Shown piece after piece: positions 1 to 5,108 of a stretch of DNA of 6,072 nt. The notes under the pieces are model-generated. The model saw only the letters and a program-made list of their open reading frames with translations. It was not told the origin of the DNA and did not search any database. Position numbers and translations under genes: made by a program. Every line of letters begins with the position of its first letter. The stretch's first letter is position 1. Origin of the DNA: an uncultured Faecalibacterium sp. (GTDB lineage: Bacteria > Bacillota > Clostridia > Oscillospirales > Ruminococcaceae); contig CALDNF010000020.1 in NCBI GenBank assembly GCA_937917475.1, positions 1 to 6,072 of the forward strand. The letters are read 5' to 3'.

Positions 1-62
1 AGAACGGCCGCAAGGTCATCAATGCTCGCCGTGCTAAGGGCCGCAAGAGCCTGACCGTCTGA
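1..62 (+). CDS. rpmH: 50S ribosomal protein L34, 3' end (partial)
   Basis: The 5' part lies outside the window. Reading from position 3, the last 19 codons give NGRKVINARRAKGRKSLTV and a TGA stop at 60-62. This is the typical basic C-terminus of bacterial L34, a small protein of about 44-46 residues in the large ribosomal subunit, so roughly the last 40% of the gene is present. The next genes, rnpA, yidD and yidC, are the classic neighbours of rpmH near the chromosomal origin, which supports the call despite the short fragment. A terminator begins about 50 nt downstream, so rpmH probably ends its own transcript rather than being mainly co-transcribed with rnpA. Confidence 0.93.
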   Translation, partial: NGRKVINARRAKGRKSLTV

Positions 63-112
63 TCCCTGCTGTACTGCAAAGGGTCGGGCGCAGAATTGAA
101 CAATGCGCACAC

Positions 113-148
113 AAGGCCGCTGATATTGAATTAGCGGCCTTCTTTTTT
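113..148 (+). terminator. Intrinsic terminator after rpmH
   Basis: A perfect 9-bp stem, AAGGCCGCT (113-121) with AGCGGCCTT (133-141), has an 11-nt loop and is followed by CTTTTTT (142-148). The GC-rich stem plus T-run is a standard Rho-independent terminator about 50 nt after the rpmH stop. Confidence 0.85.
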
Positions 149-201
149 ACCCTGTTGAGCAAAATCACTAAAATTTTTGCTGAGAATTGTACCACAAAAC
201 C

Positions 202-233
202 CGCCGACGGACTTTCAAAGTCGGCGTTTTTTT
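202..233 (+). terminator. Second intrinsic terminator in the rpmH-rnpA gap
   Basis: CGCCGAC (202-208) pairs perfectly with GTCGGCG (220-226) and is followed directly by seven T (227-233). An alternative inner stem, GACTTT/AAAGTC (210-215/217-222), competes with the upper part. Placed 53 nt beyond the first terminator, it probably acts as a back-up, or it ends a transcript that starts between the two. Confidence 0.78.
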
Positions 234-241
234 GCTATACT
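233..241 (+). promoter_or_regulatory. Putative extended -10 promoter for rnpA-yidD-yidC-jag
   Basis: TGCTATACT contains the TGn extension (233-235) and TATACT (236-241), five of six matches to TATAAT. The -35 position at 17-bp spacing (213-218) reads TTTCAA and is poor, so this would depend on the extended -10. It starts on the last T of the second terminator, and transcription would begin near 248. This suits a new unit starting with rnpA. The call rests on motif match alone. Confidence 0.5.
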
Positions 242-250
242 GAAACCTGA

Positions 251-273
251 GCATTGCCTTTTGCAGGCAGTGC
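251..273 (+). other. Hairpin at the 5' end of the predicted rnpA mRNA
   Basis: GCATTGCC (251-258) pairs over all 8 positions (one G-U) with GGCAGTGC (266-273) around a 7-nt loop. If transcription starts near 248, this stem sits at the very 5' end of the message, where such hairpins often protect mRNA from decay. There is no T-run after it, so it is not a terminator. It lies about 26 nt before the ribosome binding site and leaves that site free. Confidence 0.4.
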
Positions 274-314
274 CCGCAAAACAAAACGAAATTCCCAAAA
301 AGGAGGTGCCGGAA

Positions 315-719
315 ATGCGTTATCGTCCCATCCGCCGCAATTATGAATTCGGGCGGGTCTATGCCAAGGGCAAGTCCTATGTCAACCCGGCACTGGTGCT
401 TTACGTCCTCAAGACCCGGGGCAAAAAGACCCGGGTGGGCCTGACTGCCACCAAGAAGGTGGGCCATGCCGTCCAGCGCAACCGTGCACGGCGTGTGATG
501 AAGGCGGCCATTGACGAGCATCTGGACTACAACATCGGCGGCTATGATCTGATCTTTGTCGCCCGGGGGATCACCCCCCACCTCAAGAGCTGGCAGCTCA
601 GCAGCGTGGTGGCAAAGCTTTTTGCGCAGGCCGGCCTGCCGGATAAGGCGAAGCGGCCCGATGCGCCGCCCTCTGCCACCCTGCCGCCTGCACGCCGGGC
701 AGATCCCACACAGGGATGA
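315..719 (+). CDS. rnpA: Ribonuclease P protein component
   Basis: This is the protein subunit of RNase P, which binds the catalytic RNA and the 5' leader of pre-tRNAs so that the leader can be cut off. The 134-residue product is basic. It carries the family signature VGLTATKKVGHAVQRNRARR (residues 41-60), including the RNR motif at 55-57 that forms the RNA-binding region; YDLIFVARG (77-85) is the usual following strand. Start: ATG 315 follows AAGGAGGT (300-307), a perfect Shine-Dalgarno, by 7 nt. The frame is open back to 177, but that stretch crosses a terminator. The family is usually near 115-120 residues; the extra length is a Pro/Ala/Arg-rich tail (about 110-134) that looks disordered. 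The last four bases overlap the start of yidD, which suggests coupled translation. Confidence 0.95.
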   Translation: MRYRPIRRNYEFGRVYAKGKSYVNPALVLYVLKTRGKKTRVGLTATKKVGHAVQRNRARRVMKAAIDEHLDYNIGGYDLIFVARGITPHLKSWQLSSVVAKLFAQAGLPDKAKRPDAPPSATLPPARRADPTQG

Positions 720-1021
720 GCCGGAAAAACATCGGTCAGCGCATCCTCTGCGGGATGATCCGCTTTTACCAGCGGTTCATCAGCCCGGGGCTGGGCCGCA
801 ACTGCCGCTTTTCCCCTTCGTGCAGCCATTACGGGATCGAAGCCATCGAGACCCATGGCTGCATCAAGGGCCTGCTGCTGACAGCCGGGCGGATCGCCCG
901 GTGCAATCCGCTGGGCCGCTGGGGTTATGACCCGGTGCCCCCCAAGGGCCGGTGGGTCAGCCCTGACCGGGAGCTGTCGCCGTCGAAACTCTTCCAAAAG
1001 CGGCGGGGGCATCGCTCTTGA
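716..1021 (+). CDS. yidD: YidD, membrane protein insertion efficiency factor
   Basis: A 101-residue protein of the YidD family. These are small membrane-associated proteins encoded between rnpA and yidC, and they are thought to help YidC-dependent insertion of inner-membrane proteins. The family core is plain: FYQRFISPGLGRNCRFSPSC (residues 17-36), SHYGIEAIETHG (37-48), then RCNPLGRWGYDPVP (62-75). The three conserved cysteines are C30, C36 and C63. An amphipathic N-terminal stretch (about 6-25) precedes the core, and the C-terminus (about 77-101) is basic and variable. The ATG overlaps the rnpA stop as ATGA, and no separate strong ribosome binding site is visible, so translation probably depends on ribosomes finishing rnpA. 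The family is short and well conserved; the biochemical role is only partly known. Confidence 0.93.
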   Translation: MSRKNIGQRILCGMIRFYQRFISPGLGRNCRFSPSCSHYGIEAIETHGCIKGLLLTAGRIARCNPLGRWGYDPVPPKGRWVSPDRELSPSKLFQKRRGHRS

Positions 1022-1045
1022 GAGATTTAATCTGCTTCTTGTGAC

Positions 1046-1109
1046 GCACCGCACTGTGGGCGGGGTGTCCTTCAACAAAAAATAAGACGTCCCGTGCCAC
1101 AGGCGGGGC
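1046..1109 (+). promoter_or_regulatory. Long hairpin in the yidD-yidC gap covering the yidC ribosome binding site
   Basis: I can pair 22 bases by hand. GCGGGGTGTC (1060-1069) pairs with GACGTCCCGT (1086-1095), using three G-U pairs. After a one-base bulge (1096), CTGTGG (1054-1059) pairs with CCACAG (1097-1102). After another bulge (1053), CCGC (1049-1052) pairs with GCGG (1103-1106). After one mismatch, GC (1046-1047) pairs with GC (1108-1109). The loop is 16 nt and A-rich (1070-1085). The 3' arm contains AGGCGGGG (1101-1108), the only Shine-Dalgarno-like stretch before the yidC start at 1113. There is no T-run, so this is not a terminator. Translational control or an RNA processing site is an inference. 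Confidence 0.6.
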
Positions 1110-1112
1110 AGA

Positions 1113-2195
1113 ATGGACGAAGATATGAACCCTTTATACATCCTCGGCTGGCCTCTCGGCTATGTAATGGAGTGGATCTACAAACTGATCCCGAACTATG
1201 GCTGGGACATCATCCTGTTCACCCTCCTGATCACACTGGTGAAGATCCCGCTTCAGCTCAATCAGCAGAAGAGCATGGCTCGGATGAGCGCATTCCAGCC
1301 CATGCTGATGGACATCCAGAAAAAGTACAAGGACAAGCCCGAAAAGCAGCAGGAGGAGATGCTCAAGCTGCAGCAGTACGGCTATAAGCCTTCCGCAGGC
1401 TGCATGCCCATGCTGGTCAATTTCCTGGTCATGTTCGGCGTCATCGAGGTCGTGTACCGGCCCCTGCAGCGCATCTTCCACATCGGCACCGATGCCATCA
1501 CCGCCGCAGGAGAGGCCATGACGGCTCTGGGCATCAGCTTTACGCAGGTGACACGGGATACCAACATCATTGCGCAGGTTCTGGCCGGTGAGAGCACCGT
1601 TACCAGCTGCTTTACCCCGGATCAGGTCAGCACCATAGCCGAGTTCGGCCATCACATGGACTTCTTCGGCATTGATCTGACCCGTGTGCCCCAGTATAAC
1701 CTTTCCGCAGAGAATCTTCCTCTGCTGATCTTCCCGGTTCTGGCCATCGTGACCATGTTCCTGTCCACCCACATCAGCATGAAGGCCTCCGGTCAGGAGA
1801 TGCAGGGCAGCATGAAGCTGACCATGTACATGATGCCGCTGATGTATTTGTTCTTCTGCTTTACCGTTCCCTGCGCATTCTCTCTGTACTATGTGGTCTC
1901 CAACATCCTCATGACCGTGCAGAGCATCGTCATGAAGAAGGTCTATGATCCGCAGAAGATCAAGGAAGAAGTGCTGGCCGAGATGGCTGCCCGCAAGAAG
2001 GAAGAAAAGCGGGGCGTGAAGAGCACCACCATCAAGGTCACCGACGAAAAGACCGGCCAGACCGTGGAAAAGAACGTCTCTGCAAGTGAGATGAACAAGC
2101 GTCGTCTGGAGTATGCCCGCCAGCTGGATGCAGAACGCTACAAAGATGAGCGTACCGTACCCCTGAGCGAGCTGGAAAAGAAAAAGGAGGACTAA
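1113..2195 (+). CDS. yidC: YidC/Oxa1 family membrane protein insertase
   Basis: Inserts and folds membrane proteins, alone or with the Sec translocon. The 360-residue product has the five-helix YidC core: TM1 about 29-49, a charged helical hairpin (about 53-90, including KKYKDKPEKQQEEMLKLQQ), TM2 about 98-116, TM3 about 201-222, and TM4/TM5 about 236-275. A basic, charged tail follows (about 280-360). Before TM1 there is only a short amphipathic stretch, with no lipobox cysteine, unlike Bacillus SpoIIIJ. The loop between TM2 and TM3 (about 117-200) is longer than usual for Gram-positive YidC. Residue 41 is Thr where the groove arginine is normally found, with K44 one turn on. Start: ATG 1113 has weak AGGCGGGG at 4 nt, inside a hairpin; ATG 1125 is possible but has no better site. 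jag follows after 5 nt. Confidence 0.93.
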   Translation: MDEDMNPLYILGWPLGYVMEWIYKLIPNYGWDIILFTLLITLVKIPLQLNQQKSMARMSAFQPMLMDIQKKYKDKPEKQQEEMLKLQQYGYKPSAGCMPMLVNFLVMFGVIEVVYRPLQRIFHIGTDAITAAGEAMTALGISFTQVTRDTNIIAQVLAGESTVTSCFTPDQVSTIAEFGHHMDFFGIDLTRVPQYNLSAENLPLLIFPVLAIVTMFLSTHISMKASGQEMQGSMKLTMYMMPLMYLFFCFTVPCAFSLYYVVSNILMTVQSIVMKKVYDPQKIKEEVLAEMAARKKEEKRGVKSTTIKVTDEKTGQTVEKNVSASEMNKRRLEYARQLDAERYKDERTVPLSELEKKKED

Positions 2196-2200
2196 GGGTT

Positions 2201-3355
2201 ATGATCCGTACTCAGGAAGCAACCGGCAAGACGGTTGATGAAGCCCGTGCAAAAGCCTGCGCCCTGCTGGGTGTTCAGGCCGATGACCTCAACGTGAGCT
2301 ATGAAGTGCTCGAGATGCCCCAGAAAACCGGTTTTCTGGGCCTGAAGCTCACCCCGGCCAAAGTTCTGGTCAAGGTGGAGGAGCCCGATGCCCCCAAGGC
2401 AGTCCCTGCTCCCGCCGTGGAGGAGCATGTGGAGGCTGCACCGGTGGTGGAAGAGGTCAAGGCAGAGGAGCCTGCCGCTCCCATTGCTGAGCCGGTGAAG
2501 GCTGAAATGGCCGCCCCCGCAGCAGAAGTTGCCCCCGCAGAGCCTGCCGCTGAGGCAGTGCCGGAGGGCGAAGAGCCGGAAGTCCCCATCAACATTGAGG
2601 AAAATGCCAAGGTCAAGGCTGCTGTGGAGTACCTGCAGGATGTCATCTCCAAGATGGGCGTGCAGAACGTGACGTTCAGTGCGGTGCAGAAGGGCGAAGC
2701 CACCATCATCCGGCTGGATGGTGAGAAGCTGGGTGCCCTCATCGGCCGCCGCGGTGAGACCATGGAGAGCCTGTCCTATCTGGCAAGCCTTGTGGCAAAC
2801 CGCCTCGAAGGCGATTACATCAAGCTGGGTCTGGATGTTGCCGGTTACCGGGGCAAGCGGGAAAGCGACCTGACGGCTCTGGCACAGCGGATCGGTGCAA
2901 AGGTCCGCAAGACCGGCCGCAGCTTTGCCATGGAGCCCATGAATCCCTACGAGCGTCGGATCATCCATTCTGCCATCGGCAAGATGGAGGGCGTCCGCAG
3001 CGAGAGCAAGGGCGAGGGCCGTGACCGCCGTGTGGTCATCTACTCCACCGACCCCAATGCACAGACCGAGAACACCTACGGCGAGCGTCGTCCTCGTGGC
3101 GGCCGTGGCGGCAATGGCCGTCGGCCCGGCGGAAACCGCAACGGCGGCTACCGTGGCGGTGACCGGAACGAGCGTGGCGGACGGAACGGCGGCTACCGCA
3201 ATGGTGGCCGGCCCGGCCGTGGTCCCCGGCCTTCCGGTGTGCCCGAGCGCACCTATGCACCCCGTGATGCGGAAAACGCAGAGCCGGTGGCACCCAAGCG
3301 CACCGAGCGGGTGGATGATTTTGCCGATTTCAGCTTCGGCAAGATCGAGATCTGA
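2201..3355 (+). CDS. jag: Jag/KhpB RNA-binding protein (Jag-N, KH and R3H domains)
   Basis: A cytoplasmic RNA-binding protein that in other Firmicutes pairs with KhpA and affects cell elongation, division and mRNA fate. Domains in order: Jag-N (about 1-58) with the KTGFLGL motif at 42-48; an Ala/Pro/Glu linker (about 61-130); a type II KH domain (about 135-215) with the GxxG loop GRRG at 182-185; and R3H (about 220-283) with R252-x3-H256 in PYERRIIHSA. A tail follows that is rich in Arg, Gly and Asn with RGG-like repeats (about 296-345), ending in an acidic C-terminus. At 384 residues it is much longer than the roughly 200-residue Bacillus Jag; linker and tail account for the difference. ATG 2201 follows AAGGAGG (2184-2190) by 10 nt, inside the end of yidC, so the two are surely co-transcribed. 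A strong terminator follows. Confidence 0.94.
   Translation: MIRTQEATGKTVDEARAKACALLGVQADDLNVSYEVLEMPQKTGFLGLKLTPAKVLVKVEEPDAPKAVPAPAVEEHVEAAPVVEEVKAEEPAAPIAEPVKAEMAAPAAEVAPAEPAAEAVPEGEEPEVPINIEENAKVKAAVEYLQDVISKMGVQNVTFSAVQKGEATIIRLDGEKLGALIGRRGETMESLSYLASLVANRLEGDYIKLGLDVAGYRGKRESDLTALAQRIGAKVRKTGRSFAMEPMNPYERRIIHSAIGKMEGVRSESKGEGRDRRVVIYSTDPNAQTENTYGERRPRGGRGGNGRRPGGNRNGGYRGGDRNERGGRNGGYRNGGRPGRGPRPSGVPERTYAPRDAENAEPVAPKRTERVDDFADFSFGKIEI
3140..3198 (+). repeat. In-frame repeat within the Jag RGG tail
   Basis: AACGGCGGCTACCG occurs exactly at 3140-3153 and again at 3185-3198, 45 nt (15 codons) apart, encoding NGGYR each time. It is the clearest unit of the Arg/Gly-rich tail and is the kind of repeat that can expand or shrink by slippage or recombination. 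Confidence 0.6.
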
Positions 3356-3380
3356 TCGGCTGACCTGTTTATAAAACCCG

Positions 3381-3415
3381 GAGGTCTTTCCCATAGTGGG
3401 AAAGACCTCTTTTTT
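3381..3415 (+). terminator. Strong intrinsic terminator after jag
   Basis: GAGGTCTTTCCCA (3381-3393) pairs perfectly over 13 bp with TGGGAAAGACCTC (3397-3409), with a 3-nt loop, and is followed by six T (3410-3415). It starts 25 nt after the jag stop and is the strongest terminator in the window. It separates the yidC-jag unit from mnmE. Confidence 0.93.
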
Positions 3416-3423
3416 GTGCGGAG

Positions 3424-3455
3424 TTTTCCACATGAATTTGATTTTAAGTGGAAAA
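3424..3455. promoter_or_regulatory. Inverted repeat of DnaA-box-like sequences
   Basis: TTTTCCAC (3424-3431) is repeated exactly in inverted orientation as GTGGAAAA (3448-3455), separated by 16 AT-rich bases. With the next A, the left copy reads TTTTCCACA, which fits the loose DnaA-box consensus TTWTNCACA. The right copy has one mismatch to it (TTTTCCACT on the minus strand). It lies between the jag terminator and the mnmE promoter. It could be a DnaA site, another regulator's operator, or a weak RNA hairpin. The repeat is seen; the role is inferred. Confidence 0.4.
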
Positions 3456-3499
3456 TCTGTCCGGAGCCGGGGCGGGGTGTTTCTTTTTGAAACGGTTCG

Positions 3500-3508
3500 T
3501 GGTACAAT
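3500..3508 (+). promoter_or_regulatory. Putative extended -10 promoter for mnmE
   Basis: TGGTACAAT combines a TGn extension with TACAAT (3503-3508), five of six matches to TATAAT. No good -35 exists at 16-18 bp spacing; TTGAAA (3487-3492) is too close at 10 bp. Transcription would start near 3515, giving a leader of about 35 nt that includes a small CCCC/GGGG hairpin (3521-3533) just before the ribosome binding site GGGAGG (3537-3542). A promoter is expected here because a strong terminator lies just upstream. Confidence 0.55.
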
Positions 3509-3549
3509 ATTTCTGAATATCCCCTCAGCGGGGGAAGGGAGGAGACCAG

Positions 3550-4920
3550 ATGCTGAATTCGACCATTGCAGCCATTGCTACGGCCCCGGGGGCCGGGGGC
3601 ATCGCTGTAGTGCGGCTGTCCGGCCCGGAAAGCTATGCGGTGGCCCAGCGGGTATTCCGCCCGGCAAACCCCGGCAAAAAGGTAATGGAGGCCAAGGGGT
3701 ATACGGCTCTGTTCGGGCATTTTGTGGAAGGAGAGGACACCTTTGACGAGGGTGTAGCCCTCTTCTTCCGGGCACCCCGCAGCTATACCGGGGAGGATGT
3801 GGTGGAATTATCCTGCCACGGCGGCAGTGCGGTGGCCCGGAGGCTGGTGGAAGCCTGCATCGAAGCGGGGGCTTCTCCGGCAGCACCCGGCGAGTACACC
3901 CGCCGTGCCTATCTGAACGGCAAGCTGGGGCTGACGCAGGCTGAGGCTGTTATGGACCTCATCTCGGCCGATGGACGGCAGGGGGCAGCACTGGCAAATG
4001 CTTCCCTGAGCGGTGCACTGGCAAAAAAGATCAATGCACAAAAGGAGAGCCTGACCGCTTTGCAGGCTCATCTGTCGGCTTGGGTGGACTTTCCGGAGGA
4101 AGATGTGCCGGAGCTGGGGGATGCTCATCTGAACACGGTGTTGACCGGCGTCCGGGAAGAGCTGGACTCTCTTATCCGGAATTACGATGCCGGGGCTGTC
4201 CTGCGGGAGGGTGTGGACTGCGCCATCGTGGGCCGTCCCAATGCGGGAAAATCCACCCTTCTGAACCTGCTGGCCGGGTTTGACCGGGCCATTGTCACCC
4301 CGGTGGCGGGTACCACCCGGGACGTGGTGGAGCAGGCGGTGCGGCTGGGAGATGTCCGGTTGAACCTGTTTGATACCGCCGGACTCCGGGAGACCGATGA
4401 CCTCATCGAAGCCGAAGGCATCCGCCGCAGCTGGAAGAAGCTGGACGAGGCGGGGCTCATCCTTGCGGTGTTCGACGGTTCCGAGCCGCCCACCCGGGAA
4501 GACTTGCAGCTGGCGCAGCGATGCGCAGGCCGCCCGGCTATTGCGCTGGTGAATAAGGAAGATAAGCCCACGCAGTTTGATGCAGAGCTCATTGCACCGT
4601 ATTTTGCTATGGTGATTCCGGTCTGTTGTCAGGAAGAGGGTGCACGCCGGGTCATTTCGGCAGCAGTGGCCCGTCTGCTGGGAACAAATCAAATCGACCC
4701 CCACGCCGCCAGCCTGTCGGGACAGCGGCAGCTCTCCGCCGCCACCCGAGCCCGGGATGCCGTGGCCGGTGCACTGGATGCCGTGGCAGGCGGTTTTGGC
4801 TTGGATGCTGTTTCGGTCTGTGTGGACGATGCACTGGATGCGCTCTGTGAGCTGACCGGAGAAAACGCTTCTGAAGCTGTCATCAATGAGGTGTTCGAGC
4901 GGTTCTGCGTTGGGAAGTGA
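3550..4920 (+). CDS. mnmE: tRNA uridine-5-carboxymethylaminomethyl modification GTPase MnmE
   Basis: With MnmG, this GTPase adds the (carboxymethyl)aminomethyl group to C5 of the wobble uridine (U34) of certain tRNAs, using a folate one-carbon unit. The 456-residue length is normal. An N-terminal folate-binding domain (about 1-118) is followed by a helical domain whose first half includes YLNGKLGLTQAEAVMDLI (121-138). The inserted G domain (about 216-378) has G1 GRPNAGKS (228-235), G2 TTRD (255-258) in the potassium-loop segment TPVAGTTRD, G3 DTAG (275-278) and G4 NKED (335-338). N231 corresponds to the potassium-binding asparagine. The C-terminal FCVGK (452-456) is the family's C-(I/L/V)-G-K motif with the catalytic-type cysteine C453. 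No key residue is missing. ATG 3550 follows GGGAGG (3537-3542) by 7 nt. A terminator and a putative promoter upstream suggest that mnmE starts its own unit. Confidence 0.97.
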   Translation: MLNSTIAAIATAPGAGGIAVVRLSGPESYAVAQRVFRPANPGKKVMEAKGYTALFGHFVEGEDTFDEGVALFFRAPRSYTGEDVVELSCHGGSAVARRLVEACIEAGASPAAPGEYTRRAYLNGKLGLTQAEAVMDLISADGRQGAALANASLSGALAKKINAQKESLTALQAHLSAWVDFPEEDVPELGDAHLNTVLTGVREELDSLIRNYDAGAVLREGVDCAIVGRPNAGKSTLLNLLAGFDRAIVTPVAGTTRDVVEQAVRLGDVRLNLFDTAGLRETDDLIEAEGIRRSWKKLDEAGLILAVFDGSEPPTREDLQLAQRCAGRPAIALVNKEDKPTQFDAELIAPYFAMVIPVCCQEEGARRVISAAVARLLGTNQIDPHAASLSGQRQLSAATRARDAVAGALDAVAGGFGLDAVSVCVDDALDALCELTGENASEAVINEVFERFCVGK

Positions 4921-4924
4921 CCGG

Positions 4925-5047
4925 CAGCGGCACAGCGGGTGTTCCCCCCGCAAGTGAGTCGGGGATTCCATACCCCGCCCTATTGCCTGCGGCAACAGGG
5001 TCCCACCCGTCGGACACTTGCTTGGGGAAACACCCGCCGCACCGCTG
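4925..5047. repeat. Large imperfect palindrome / branched RNA structure between mnmE and mnmG
   Basis: It begins 5 bases after the mnmE stop. Outer stem: CAGCGG (4925-4930) with CCGCTG (5042-5047). After mismatches comes GCGGGTGTT (4935-4943) with AACACCCGC (5029-5037), then CCCC (4944-4947) with GGGG (5024-5027), then GCAAGTG (4950-4956) with CACTTGC (5015-5021). That is 26 pairs. Inside are two abutting hairpins: CGGGG/CCCCG (4960-4964/4973-4977), and CCCT-TTGCC/GGCAA-AGGG (4978-5000) with one mismatch and a 3-nt loop. There is no T-run, so it is not a simple terminator. It could be a REP/MITE-like repeat or a structured RNA acting on mnmG; the sequence alone does not decide. I see no credible gene in this gap. 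Confidence 0.6.
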
Positions 5048-5056
5048 GGAAACACC
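5025..5056 (+). repeat. Short direct repeat at the right end of the palindrome
   Basis: GGGAAACACC occurs at 5025-5034 and again at 5047-5056, 22 nt apart. The first copy is part of the outer stem. The second lies just outside and can also pair with GGTGTT and CCC of the left arm (4938-4946), so two mutually exclusive folds are possible. Confidence 0.5.
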
Positions 5057-5095
5057 TACGGCTCTGACAGACTGCTGTTTGAGAAACTACAAATA

Positions 5096-5101
5096 GAGGG
5101 A
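5096..5101 (+). promoter_or_regulatory. Ribosome binding site that fixes the mnmG GTG start
   Basis: GAGGGA (5096-5101) lies 7 nt before GTG 5109. The nearest ATG (5128-5130) is out of frame, and the in-frame TTG (5118) has no comparable site upstream. The GTG also places the family's N-terminal Rossmann motif at the usual distance from the start. Confidence 0.75.
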
Positions 5102-5108
5102 AACAAAC

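Noticed and set aside
186..194. Minus-strand extended -10 (TGGTACAAT) in the rpmH-rnpA gap, identical to the mnmE promoter core
   Set aside because: The best -35-like TTGAAA is 21 bp away, and the transcript would run antisense into rpmH with no visible gene. A 9-base match is not enough.
177..314. Upstream extension of the rnpA frame to a TTG at 177
   Set aside because: It would add 46 residues with no family similarity, has no ribosome binding site, and crosses a terminator. ATG 315 has a perfect Shine-Dalgarno.
1041..1085. Possible 14-codon leader peptide (GTG start, TAA stop) inside the yidC leader hairpin
   Set aside because: The reading frame is real and ends exactly at the hairpin loop, which recalls attenuation. 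There is no ribosome binding site before the GTG, and no run of regulatory codons, so I do not annotate it.
2468..2551. Twelve-base repeat GAGCCTGCCGCT in the Jag linker (2468-2479 and 2540-2551)
   Set aside because: It is in frame and encodes the same Glu-Pro-Ala-Ala type residues. Low-complexity linker composition and codon bias account for it.
2192..3433. Long minus-strand open frame opposite jag (and similar ones opposite mnmE and mnmG)
   Set aside because: These are shadows of GC-rich coding frames with no ribosome binding sites or recognisable domains. The + strand genes have clear families.
4911..5051. TGGGAA on both sides of the mnmE-mnmG palindrome as a target-site duplication
   Set aside because: The left copy lies within the mnmE coding end and the implied element ends are not symmetrical, so a six-base match is probably chance.
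4939..5067. Open frame of about 42 codons (GTG start) across the mnmE-mnmG gap
   Set aside because: It has no ribosome binding site and resembles no protein family I recognise. The palindrome explains the sequence better.
5064..5093. Candidate mnmG promoter CTGACA-18 bp-TACAAA
   Set aside because: Transcription would start near 5100, inside the ribosome binding site (5096-5101), leaving no usable leader. The match is also imperfect.
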